Part shown: in pieces, positions 30,399 through 37,449 of the stretch | Numbering within the stretch: position 1 is the first letter of the stretch | Layout: each line of letters begins with the position of its first letter | NCBI GenBank assembly: GCA_002354095.1 | Contig: DEKX01000047.1 | Span: 1 to 37,449, forward strand | Source of the DNA: Prevotella sp. UBA2711 | GTDB lineage: Bacteria; Bacteroidota; Bacteroidia; Bacteroidales; Bacteroidaceae | Direction: 5' to 3' | DNA: 37,449 nucleotides | The notes under the pieces: generated by a model | What the model was told of the DNA's origin: nothing | Database searches by the model: none | What the model saw: only the letters and a program-made list of their open reading frames with translations | Position numbers and translations under genes: made by a program

Positions 30399-32891
30399 TT
30401 ACGGATTATACTTCCTGAACAAACTATTCAGATCATCGTCGTTTCTCATGTTCATCACGTCGTGCTGAATCATAGAGTCACCCACATTCAGACGAAGGAA
30501 GCGGCCATCCTCCTTGCGGATAATTTCGGCCCGAGCAATACCATTTTCTTCCTTTAGGTAATTGCACAAGCCGATGGTCTTGGCAAAGTTATCATTGAAT
30601 GCTGGATTATGTGGTTCAAGCAAATCAACAACATATCTATCACCCTCTTTGCGAATAATCAGGAAGTCTGGATAGAACGACTTCACTTTTCTATCCATTT
30701 CGTATTTAATGCACAAAGCCCAGCCCTTATTTTGCTGATTACGCACCCAGCAGACAAAGTCAGATCGTTTCTTTTCTTCGTCCAAAATATCCTTCTCCCA
30801 GGTATCCAATTTAAAGACGGCTTTACCATCCTTGTTCACAAACATGTGGTCTGTTTCTTCCTTGAAATCTTCTCCATACGGAAGAGTAATGGTTTCCCAC
30901 AACTTCAATGAGTGCGGACTTGACTCGTCACCTTCGGCCACAATGCTGTCATACTTCGTCTTATATTTGTCGTCACCAGCAGAAATATCTTTGCGCCATT
31001 TGTCTTTCAGTTCATAGAACTTTCGCTTGGCATATTCCTCCAGTTCCTTCATTGCATACTCACTCTTTGAATAGAGGATGAAATCCAATTGGTGCTCTAC
31101 AAAGGTCTCAACGGTATATTCCTTACAATACAGCATTCCCAAATCCTGATGGGCCAACTGTGCTTGTGCTCTTTTGAAATTTTTCTCTATGTCGTATTCC
31201 GTTGCCTCTATCACACGATCCGCACTCACGCTTGCCTCACCACCATTCCGGTTGTCATACACGTTGCTTACTCGCAAGTCTTTGCGAAGACCATTGATAG
31301 CGTCTTCATACTGACCCCTTTCTTTCAAGCGACCGATGAAGTCTTTTATCATAGCAACGATTTCATATTTCGACTGCTTAGAAGCATGAGCATCCCATCC
31401 GCCATTACGCAGTAGATTGGTCAAAGCAAATAGCGAAGTAAGATAGTTGTTGATGCGGTTACGCTTGATTTGCCAGGTAATGAACTGCTGTTCGTTCAGC
31501 CAGTCAAACACCTCGCGGAACCGTTCATCAACATGCAGCGTCTGCTGTTCACTTGCTGTTTCAATATCAGAGGAAATACCCTCGCTATTCAAATCCTTCA
31601 CAATCCTGTCAACAGTGGTTTTGTCGAAATAGGGCAAGAACAGATGAACATTGTTAAGCACCTCGTCAGTATCCACTCTTCTGTGCAAGGGCGTTCTGAC
31701 AATTCTGCCCATCAGCTGGGCAATATAAGTGGAATCATTAGCTGTGCGGAACGACATCATTGTCTCTACACGCGGACAATCCCATCCTGTCGAAAGGCTC
31801 TCCTTGAAGAATACTATCTTTACTTTCTCTGCATCTTCTATCCTCGAAGGCTCAACGTATGGCACCTTCAGCCCATAGATAGTAATATCAGTCTTAGGGT
31901 CACCGAAAGCATGAATAACCTCACCCACCTCAAACTTCCTGCCGACCACACGTTCTATGGTTTTCAGGCATTCGTCCAAGTCTGTTCTTGAAGGCTCGTT
32001 GCCGCCTGAGTTCTCAACTTGTATAGCAAGTATAGGCTTCACCATCTTTTCTTCACCTTGCTCCTTGCAATACTTCTCCCAACGGCTACACTTATCCATC
32101 CAGTCGCTGGCTGCTTCGGCAAGTATGGCCATTTCCATCACCATTCCTCCACCTTTCTGGTGGTCAATGACGATTTTGTCTTTCAGAAGTCCAGACTCCT
32201 TCACGGCCTCAGGTTTGATTTCAACAGGAGGCAAAGTCATTGCCCGTGCTCCCTCCACCAGCTTTCTGAATCGTTCAATGGTGGCACTCATGCCTATAAT
32301 CATCGGCAATGGTGAGAGGTTGTCATCCTTGCTACCCATCACAAACTTCTGCATGATAGTTTCAGGATTCTCCGAGCCCCTGCCTCGTGCGCCGTAGTGG
32401 GCTTCGTCTATGATAAGGAAGAAACGATCACGTTTTCTGCTAATGGTATTCTCAATGGTTTCCCAAATGGTGTGTTCTCTGCCATCTTTATTCTTCGTCA
32501 GATTGCTATTGACACCCAGCTTCTGAGTGTTCAAGAAATACACCTTACCGTCTGCAAAGACCTCTTCATCAAAACTGTCATCACTAATAGAAATCAGCGC
32601 ACCTGGTACCAGATTGTTCGCATTGAAATATATCTTGTTCAGCGACTGCTCGTTCAGTTCGGGCCATCCCGACAGCCAAAGGAACACAGCATTTTCTTGC
32701 TTCACACATTCTGAGCTACCACACAGAATGTCCTCTATCAGGTTAGCCATTATGATGGTTTTGCCTGCTCCTGTAGGTGCAGACAGGGAAAGAATACATT
32801 GATTTTTCTTGCATAATTGTTGTGCAGTAATGCAATTATCTCTCAATTCCTTCAGCGCCTCTTGCTGGAATGTTGCTAATGTTAATTTCAT
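30399..32891 (-). CDS. res: Type III restriction enzyme Res subunit-like helicase/nuclease
   Basis: An 830-residue SF2 motor of the type III restriction family. Markers are FQQEAL near the start, Walker A APTGAGKT at 38-45, DEAH at 162-165, MSATIERF (motif III), STGWDCPRVE and motif VI QLMGRIVRTP. The C-terminal nuclease-like part has FYPDFLIIRKEGDRYVVD followed by LLEPHN. This has the P-D of a PD-(D/E)xK nuclease (D742) and an acidic residue (E759), but the usual final Lys position holds His (EPH). It is shorter than classic Res (about 970). It should translocate or switch on DNA and cut unmodified sites with Mod. Starts 5 bp after mod. Confidence 0.88.
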   Translation of the reverse strand: MKLTLATFQQEALKELRDNCITAQQLCKKNQCILSLSAPTGAGKTIIMANLIEDILCGSSECVKQENAVFLWLSGWPELNEQSLNKIYFNANNLVPGALISISDDSFDEEVFADGKVYFLNTQKLGVNSNLTKNKDGREHTIWETIENTISRKRDRFFLIIDEAHYGARGRGSENPETIMQKFVMGSKDDNLSPLPMIIGMSATIERFRKLVEGARAMTLPPVEIKPEAVKESGLLKDKIVIDHQKGGGMVMEMAILAEAASDWMDKCSRWEKYCKEQGEEKMVKPILAIQVENSGGNEPSRTDLDECLKTIERVVGRKFEVGEVIHAFGDPKTDITIYGLKVPYVEPSRIEDAEKVKIVFFKESLSTGWDCPRVETMMSFRTANDSTYIAQLMGRIVRTPLHRRVDTDEVLNNVHLFLPYFDKTTVDRIVKDLNSEGISSDIETASEQQTLHVDERFREVFDWLNEQQFITWQIKRNRINNYLTSLFALTNLLRNGGWDAHASKQSKYEIVAMIKDFIGRLKERGQYEDAINGLRKDLRVSNVYDNRNGGEASVSADRVIEATEYDIEKNFKRAQAQLAHQDLGMLYCKEYTVETFVEHQLDFILYSKSEYAMKELEEYAKRKFYELKDKWRKDISAGDDKYKTKYDSIVAEGDESSPHSLKLWETITLPYGEDFKEETDHMFVNKDGKAVFKLDTWEKDILDEEKKRSDFVCWVRNQQNKGWALCIKYEMDRKVKSFYPDFLIIRKEGDRYVVDLLEPHNPAFNDNFAKTIGLCNYLKEENGIARAEIIRKEDGRFLRLNVGDSMIQHDVMNMRNDDDLNSLFRKYNP

Positions 32892-32896
32892 TGTTC

Positions 32897-35344
32897 TTAG
32901 TTCCTTTCGTAGTTAATACTGAAATTATCCAGATAATCTCTATATAGCTGATAGCACTTCTTATCCGAGAAGTCGGCAGACATCTCTCGGAAATCGCCAT
33001 CTGAGTCGGTAATGATAAAGACGGTAGAAATATCATCATGCTCTTTCATCGCTTTCTTGAATGCCCTATAAGCATCCTCCTCTTTCAGGATAGCCATCTT
33101 GTTCTCTGGGAAGATATAGAAGTCGTCTATCTCGCTACTTTCTATAACAGGACACTCACCAATGGCGCCAGCTTTCATCCATAGCGTAGTCAAGAGTTCC
33201 TTGAACTGCATATCCATTGCCACAGCTTTTTTATCGAGGAAGCTCAACTTAAAAAACTGGGCATTTGCGGCAAAGCCGTCGGACATCGGACGCAACACAG
33301 GTTCCTCTTCTATGATGTTACCCAGCATTTCCTGAATATCAGCCTTTAGCTTTTTGAAAGTTTCGTTATTTTTAGTCACAATATAGAATTCCGACAATTG
33401 GTCTTGATCTTCCAATGCTTCCAACCATTCTTCGGCATAGTTGATATCGAATAGGATTGTGCAAGGATGGTCTTCCGAAACAATAAACTTTGTATCTGCT
33501 TTCACAAGACTCTGAGGCAACTTGCCTTGACAGCAAAGTGCAACCAGTTCTTTCTTCTGAGCCGTTTTCATAGAGGATGGATCGTCTACCAGCGTTATCT
33601 GTTTAATCAGCCTTCCCTTCTCCTTCTCATGTTTCAAATAAGTCTGGTAATTTCCTTTCAGTGGTTCTCCATTAACGTTTTGGCCAAGAATACTGTATTT
33701 GGTGCGTGGCCAATTGACATATCTTGCGATACCCCATTTTTCCCATTCCTCCATTCCAGGTTGTAGATTAGCAGCTTTCAATCTTTGCTCTTCCTCTGCT
33801 GAAACCTCATTATTTGTCACCATGATACAGCGACGCTTTCCACCATCTTCGGCATTAAGAAGATTGACGGCATGCAGCGTTGTTCCACTACCGGCAAAAA
33901 AGTCTACTATTAGAGCATTTGGCTTGTTGGCAACAAAGAACCGAAGTACATCGTGGACTGCATAAATAGATTTTGGGAAATCAAATTTGCCGCTGCCGAT
34001 AATGCTGTTCAGTATCTTTGTTCCTAATTGTGTGGCATCGTGAGATGATATCCACCATTGTGTTCCTGGAACAAATTTGGCATCATAGTTACTTTCGTCT
34101 ACGATTATCGAGCCATCATTGGAATAACCTGTAATGGGGAAATCGCCTCTTTCGACTTTCCTTTGTTCTCCTTTGGCAAGGTATGTCAACGACGTGTTTT
34201 CACCATTAAGTTTTCCTATTCGGACGTAATGCTTCTTCTCAGTTTCTATGAGAGTATTTCTTCCTAAACGCCATCGTCCTTCTCTTCCATCTGGAAATAA
34301 CGGCCACACTTGAATCATATTTGGTGGACAGGGGATCGTTTTTCTGTCAATATCCAAAGGTATCGCTTGTCCAACTTCAACAATTTTGGTTCCTTCTGTG
34401 TTTAGATAGATTGGATAGAACATCTTCACCCTATCCCTTCTAAGAGTTGACGTACCGGAGCGTTGCAATCCATTCCATCTTAGTTTATCTTTATATCCTC
34501 CTTTGATGTTACCTCTCCAGTCTTTTGATAGTGAGATCGCTTCTGGAGCACAATTGCCTATCATGACAACAAACAGGTATTCGTCAGTTCTTGCAAACTC
34601 ACCTCCACGGCTAACACCTGCAGGATTGATGACACTACTAATCATCTGAATAGACTTTGCATCTGGGAACAACTCTTCCAACAAGCATCCCAACCTCAAA
34701 TACTCCTTTTCATCAATCGTCACAATTAGAACAGAGTCTTGAGGATTCAGCAGCTTCTTGGCAAGCACCAAACGTTTCTTCATCATGCTCAGCCATTTGC
34801 TGTGACGGAAGGAGTCAGAACTGTCAACATAGTTGTTGTTGTACTTCCAGCTCTTATCACCAGTATTGTATGGAGGGTCGATGTAAATACAATCCACCAT
34901 TCCGCCATACAGGTAAACCAGCAACTGCAGGGCATGATAGTTGTCGGCTTCAATCAGTGTATGCCATAAATCGCTATCGGGCGCATTCTTTACAGCATCC
35001 AATGGTTTCAAACAAGGATAGATAGGTTGACCAAACATAGCTACGACTACAACGTCACTCTTGTTCAGCTCAACCCTTTCATGACTGTCATCCTCGCGCT
35101 CGCAAATCAAAATACCACCCTTTATCTGCTTCACGCGGAAGAACTCTTTGAACTCCTTATCTTTCAATGACACCAATGACCCCACGATGATGGCAGCATC
35201 ATAAAGCGGAGTAGCCTCTGGCAGATGTTCCTCAAACACCAAGCCGAATTTCTTCTGCTGCTGCATCCTCGCCACCTCTTCGCTGAGCCTCGCTCTCAAA
35301 TCAGGGTCATTGACTTTTTCTATCAGATCACTTATTACTGACAT
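32897..35344 (-). CDS. mod: Type III adenine-specific DNA methyltransferase (Mod-like)
   Basis: An 815-residue beta-class N6-adenine methylase: the catalytic motif DPPYNTGD at 156-163 comes before the SAM motif FAGSGTT at 484-490. The first 130 residues contain a small beta-rich domain (VGSLVSLKDKEFKEFFRV, then VVVVAMFGQPIYPCL) seen in this larger Mod subgroup. The central 240-450 region probably includes target recognition. The last 230 residues form an extra acidic alpha/beta domain. Longer than the classic 640-residue Mod. With res it forms a restriction-modification pair. No homopolymer or short-repeat tract suggestive of phase variation was seen in it. Confidence 0.9.
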   Translation of the reverse strand: MSVISDLIEKVNDPDLRARLSEEVARMQQQKKFGLVFEEHLPEATPLYDAAIIVGSLVSLKDKEFKEFFRVKQIKGGILICEREDDSHERVELNKSDVVVVAMFGQPIYPCLKPLDAVKNAPDSDLWHTLIEADNYHALQLLVYLYGGMVDCIYIDPPYNTGDKSWKYNNNYVDSSDSFRHSKWLSMMKKRLVLAKKLLNPQDSVLIVTIDEKEYLRLGCLLEELFPDAKSIQMISSVINPAGVSRGGEFARTDEYLFVVMIGNCAPEAISLSKDWRGNIKGGYKDKLRWNGLQRSGTSTLRRDRVKMFYPIYLNTEGTKIVEVGQAIPLDIDRKTIPCPPNMIQVWPLFPDGREGRWRLGRNTLIETEKKHYVRIGKLNGENTSLTYLAKGEQRKVERGDFPITGYSNDGSIIVDESNYDAKFVPGTQWWISSHDATQLGTKILNSIIGSGKFDFPKSIYAVHDVLRFFVANKPNALIVDFFAGSGTTLHAVNLLNAEDGGKRRCIMVTNNEVSAEEEQRLKAANLQPGMEEWEKWGIARYVNWPRTKYSILGQNVNGEPLKGNYQTYLKHEKEKGRLIKQITLVDDPSSMKTAQKKELVALCCQGKLPQSLVKADTKFIVSEDHPCTILFDINYAEEWLEALEDQDQLSEFYIVTKNNETFKKLKADIQEMLGNIIEEEPVLRPMSDGFAANAQFFKLSFLDKKAVAMDMQFKELLTTLWMKAGAIGECPVIESSEIDDFYIFPENKMAILKEEDAYRAFKKAMKEHDDISTVFIITDSDGDFREMSADFSDKKCYQLYRDYLDNFSINYERN

Positions 35345-35368
35345 ATCATAATTCTATTTTAAAACAGC

Positions 35369-35893
35369 TTACAAAATCGTCTTACAAACATATTTCTCTA
35401 TCTCAACTTCTGGTAGTTTGCTCCCCTTTTGCTTCACTTCGGCGATAAACGTATTCACCTCGTCGATTGTCAGTATCTTCTTCCGCCAAGCGTACCAAAG
35501 GAAGTCTATCGTTGTGAGATACACTATCTTTTTCTCCTCGCAGTAGGCACGGATGTCGCGCAGGTTGCTGCTACCAATCACGTTGTGGGTGAACAGACAA
35601 TAGGCCATGCAGGCACTTTCGCCCTTACCGAAATTGCGGCTTCTTAGCATAGCATACTCGCGGAGCATCTCGCCGCGAGGCGCAAAAGGGAGAAGCGTTA
35701 TATTCTTTAGCAACGCCATCTGGTGGTCTATCTGCGTTCTGATGTCCGACAGCAATTCCTCGTGCACAGCCTCCAGCAGCACGTATTCGTAGTCAGGAAA
35801 TATGCTGGGCAACTGACTGAGCCGCCCTCCCTTAGCGAAGTGAATCACCACATCTGCATCCAAAACAATCTGTGTTTTCATACCCCTTGCCAT
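35369..35893 (-). CDS. PIN-domain ribonuclease-like protein
   Basis: A 174-residue PIN fold with the four acidic positions in place: D12 in IVLDADVVIHFA, E45 in AVHEELLSD, E92 in GKGESACMAY, and D113 in SSNLRDI. PIN proteins are usually metal-dependent RNases and many act as toxins. The start at 35893 lies 1 bp past the ImmA stop; a second ATG at 35881 (MKTQIVLDADV) fits the fold equally well. The position between an Xre/ImmA pair and a methylase gene suggests a regulated effector or toxin arm rather than an isolated VapC, since no VapB-like partner is adjacent. Confidence 0.82.
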   Translation of the reverse strand: MARGMKTQIVLDADVVIHFAKGGRLSQLPSIFPDYEYVLLEAVHEELLSDIRTQIDHQMALLKNITLLPFAPRGEMLREYAMLRSRNFGKGESACMAYCLFTHNVIGSSNLRDIRAYCEEKKIVYLTTIDFLWYAWRKKILTIDEVNTFIAEVKQKGSKLPEVEIEKYVCKTIL

Positions 35894-35894
35894 A

Positions 35895-36605
35895 CTATTT
35901 CAGCAGATTTAGGAGTTCAACATAGTGACCCTCGGAGATGCGCTCCAGTTCGAACAGCAGGCGTGCCTTCTCGCCAAAATCGCCGATTACTACGCCTTCA
36001 TTGCCCGGCTGATAGAGTGAGAGGTCATAACCATACTCTGTGGCTATCTGCTGAATCTCCATGCTCTCGGCTATATGGTCCTGCAACTCCTCTTCGGTAA
36101 GCAGGCGCAAGTGGCGCAGGCAATAGCACAGCGACTGGTGGCTGACACCAAACAGCTGCTCCACACGCAGCATTGTGGCTGTGGTGATACGGCGGTTCAT
36201 AATCTCTTCCGAAGGTATCGACTCCAACACGCCTGCCTGTGGCAAAAGCAGCGCCGAGGCGAAGGCATTGGCATTTATCTCGGCAGGATCTTTCTCCATT
36301 CCTGGCGTACCGCAAATGTGCGGTTTTGGCTCTTCATCATAAAATAGGTGGAAAAGCTCGTGACAAATGGTGAAGTGCTGGCGTCCACGTGAGTTGTTTG
36401 AGTTGATGAGCATGAACTTCCCGTTGCCGTCAGCTGAGCGCATGGACAGACCGCAAGCCTTCTCTGAAAGGGGGCGATAAATCACCATTACCCCCAGTTT
36501 GCGCAGCAACGTCTTTGTATGGATAGGCTCAGACGGATTTAATCCCGCCTGTGCCCGCATCTTCAGTGCCAACTGCTCGATGGCTTCTTTTGCTAACTTC
36601 TTCAT
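35895..36605 (-). CDS. ImmA/IrrE-family metallo-endopeptidase
   Basis: A 236-residue COG2856 protein. The zinc site HELFH is at 82-86 (FTICHELFHLFYDEE), with a downstream glutamate E109 in EINANAFASALLLP as likely third ligand. This is the classical ImmA/IrrE pattern, where the protease cuts a partner Xre-type repressor after DNA damage or phage entry. The C-terminal half is helical and may sense a signal. It overlaps the xre gene by 4 bp and abuts the PIN gene, so the three are one translational unit. Confidence 0.9.
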   Translation of the reverse strand: MKKLAKEAIEQLALKMRAQAGLNPSEPIHTKTLLRKLGVMVIYRPLSEKACGLSMRSADGNGKFMLINSNNSRGRQHFTICHELFHLFYDEEPKPHICGTPGMEKDPAEINANAFASALLLPQAGVLESIPSEEIMNRRITTATMLRVEQLFGVSHQSLCYCLRHLRLLTEEELQDHIAESMEIQQIATEYGYDLSLYQPGNEGVVIGDFGEKARLLFELERISEGHYVELLNLLK

Positions 36606-36940
36606 TTCTCAAGCATTTTCTGCATCTTCATATACTCCAGCACTACTTGCTTGAAGCGTGCCACTTCCTTCATGTCGGCCTCTGTCAGCCCATCGGTGCG
36701 GAAGGCGCAAACCATCATACGGTCTTTCACCGTCTCTACATCAGGTTCGAACAGCAACTCCAATTCGCAACCTAATAAAGATGCCGAACGTTCCAGCACC
36801 TCCAACGGAGCCTCTCGCTCGCCAGCCTCATAGTTGGCATACGCACTACGTCCGATGCCCAGATAACTGGCCATCTGCTCTTGCGTCAAGTCGTTAGCCT
36901 CGCGCAGCACTTTCAGGTTTCTTCCAATCACAGCTCTCAT
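36602..36940 (-). CDS. Xre-family transcriptional regulator
   Basis: A 112-residue helix-turn-helix protein. ATG 36940 (MRAVIGRN) is chosen over a start at 37036, because that longer frame would read through the promoter and operator. The N-terminal HTH is clear: LTQEQMASYLGIGRSAYANYEAG at about 18-40, with helix 3 SAYANYE. The C-terminal 50 residues form an acidic-basic helix that may dimerise or present the ImmA cleavage site. First gene of the operon; an inverted repeat straddles its promoter, which suggests self-repression. Confidence 0.9.
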   Translation of the reverse strand: MRAVIGRNLKVLREANDLTQEQMASYLGIGRSAYANYEAGEREAPLEVLERSASLLGCELELLFEPDVETVKDRMMVCAFRTDGLTEADMKEVARFKQVVLEYMKMQKMLEK

Positions 36941-36963
36941 AGTTCTTCTTTCTTCATAATTCT

Positions 36964-37009
36964 GTGGCAAAATTAGCAATAATATTTCAGACAACCAAAT
37001 TTTTGCCAC
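36964..37009 (-). promoter_or_regulatory. Promoter and probable operator of the xre operon
   Basis: On the minus strand TTTG (36996-36999) and TAATTTTG (36968-36975) are separated by exactly 20 nt, a canonical Bacteroidota promoter. GTGGCAAAATT (36964-36974) and AATTTTTGCCAC (36998-37009) form an inverted repeat with one extra T. One arm covers the -7 box and the other the -33 box, as expected for an autoregulated Xre repressor. Confidence 0.75.
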
Positions 37010-37020
37010 GGAATTTTCGT

Positions 37021-37051
37021 TGTCATTTATTGTCATTTGTCATTTGTCATT
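37021..37051. repeat. TGTCATT-type array left of the palindrome
   Basis: TGTCATT occurs at 37021-37027, then three exact tandem copies at 37031-37051. It is the reverse complement of the TGACAAA-type units on the other side of the palindrome. Confidence 0.8.
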
Positions 37052-37078
37052 TTCGATTCGGAACTTGGTCATTTTGCT

Positions 37079-37116
37079 CACTATAATATAAATATTTAAA
37101 TATTTATATTATAGTG
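37079..37116. repeat. 38-bp perfect AT-rich palindrome
   Basis: The 19-nt arm CACTATAATATAAATATTT at 37079-37097 is followed directly by its exact reverse complement at 37098-37116, with no spacer. It is the centre of symmetry of the region between the xre promoter and the HU promoter. Confidence 0.95.
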
Positions 37117-37145
37117 GTGGTTTTGACAGCATCTGTTTTCGATTT

Positions 37146-37175
37146 TGACAAAATGACAAATGACAAGATGACAAC
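37146..37175. repeat. TGACAAA-type array right of the palindrome
   Basis: Units TGACAAA (37146), TGACAAA (37154), TGACAAG (37161) and TGACAAC (37169), at 7-8 nt steps. Together with 37021-37051 they form a roughly mirrored pair around the palindrome. Confidence 0.8.
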
Positions 37176-37236
37176 ATCTTGAAAAAAAATCGAAAAATAA
37201 TTGGTGATTTATTCGTAGACCGCAATCAAAATGTTT

Positions 37237-37244
37237 TACCTTTG
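37237..37244 (+). promoter_or_regulatory. Promoter -7 box of the HU-like gene
   Basis: TACCTTTG followed by CA; the -33 region is not clear. The resulting leader of about 180 nt contains the direct repeats at 37288-37325. The gap 36941-37429 has no other gene. Confidence 0.55.
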
Positions 37245-37287
37245 CATTGTCAAATTGAAGAAGCGACGAGGCGGTCTTTAAGGGTAA

Positions 37288-37325
37288 AAATTGTGAGCAT
37301 TAAGTCTAGAAATTGCGCGCATTAA
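37288..37325. repeat. Pair of 16-bp direct repeats in the HU leader
   Basis: AAATTGTGAGCATTAA (37288-37303) and AAATTGCGCGCATTAA (37310-37325) match at 14 of 16 positions with starts 22 bp apart, two helical turns. Possible binding sites for a leader regulator, perhaps HU itself. Confidence 0.6.
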
Positions 37326-37429
37326 TGGTAGCAATTGTTTTCCCTAACAGCACCTCCGAGGAGCGGAATCAGGCGACATTGAGAGTATTAACAAATTATT
37401 TTACAAACTACTTAAAAACTATTCGTATT

Positions 37430-37449
37430 ATGGCAATTAAAGTTATCGC
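37430..37449 (+). CDS. Probable HU-family DNA-binding protein, start only (partial)
   Basis: Only the first codons (MAIKVI and part of the next) are inside the window. This start resembles HU-like proteins of Bacteroidota mobile cassettes, which are usually found beside a VirE_N/DUF3987 gene and an amidase, all three of which appear in or at the edge of this window. The call rests on a few residues plus context and is tentative. Confidence 0.4.

Noticed and set aside
32897..35344. Phase-variable tract in mod
   Set aside because: Type III mod genes are often phase variable through simple repeats, but no homopolymer or tandem repeat of notable length was found in or just before this gene.
36941..37036. 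N-terminal extension of the Xre protein
   Set aside because: Would be translated from the operator and promoter region; the Xre fold starts at MRAVIG.
1..37449. CRISPR arrays, tRNA or rRNA genes, insertion sequences
   Set aside because: No regularly spaced long repeats, no cloverleaf-like or rRNA-like stretches, and no transposase-like protein were recognised; the tandem arrays have 7-8 nt units without spacers.

Overview
The window looks like a chromosomal segment of a Bacteroidota bacterium, most likely order Bacteroidales and Prevotella-like. Three kinds of evidence support this. Upstream regions carry the Bacteroidota-type promoter (TTTG about 20 nt before TAnnTTTG) rather than sigma-70 boxes, and most starts lack a clear Shine-Dalgarno. 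The ATP synthase operon has the Bacteroidota layout: atpD first, a very short epsilon, a small membrane protein before atpB, and atpG last. The accessory half carries a VirE_N/DUF3987 protein plus HU and amidase genes at the window edges. The species call is inference.

Positions 1-12110 are housekeeping. The end of a peptidoglycan amidase gene (+) meets the convergent minus-strand group queA-nadE-dnaB. Upstream of it is a nine-gene minus-strand F1Fo ATP synthase operon (atpD, atpC, small membrane protein, atpB, atpE, atpF, atpH, atpA, atpG), closed by a hairpin terminator. Positions 12325-14766 hold two exported proteins: an OmpP1/FadL-like barrel and a Tyr/Trp/Gly-rich protein. From 14886 to 23924 the genes run rightward: prmA, then a serS-led operon with a fused NfnA-NfnB-type oxidoreductase, a DUF486 membrane protein, a fused TtcA-like/PD40-like ORF, a uridine phosphorylase and mnmE.

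Positions 23943-37449 are accessory. First comes a leftward group: three unrecognised small genes, a VirE_N/DUF3987 primase-helicase-like protein, another unrecognised gene and a P5-like lysozyme-fold protein. Then comes a tight six-gene leftward operon, transcribed Xre regulator - ImmA/IrrE protease - PIN nuclease - type III Mod methylase - type III Res helicase-nuclease - HExxH protein. This is best read as a regulated type III restriction-modification (or derived) defence operon. Xre and ImmA probably form a protease-controlled switch, because the promoter is straddled by an inverted repeat. PIN could be a toxin arm, and the last gene is a novel putative metalloprotease. The right end is a 489-bp regulatory region with a 38-bp perfect palindrome between inverted TGACAAA-type repeats, leading to the first codons of a probable HU gene.

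Across both halves there is an unusual class of short tandem arrays. Units of 7 (sometimes 8) nt differ in sequence from place to place but keep the period. They sit directly after stop codons inside operons, or inside coding sequence at linker positions (queA, prmA, and twice in the VirE_N/DUF3987 gene). I know of no established name or function for them.
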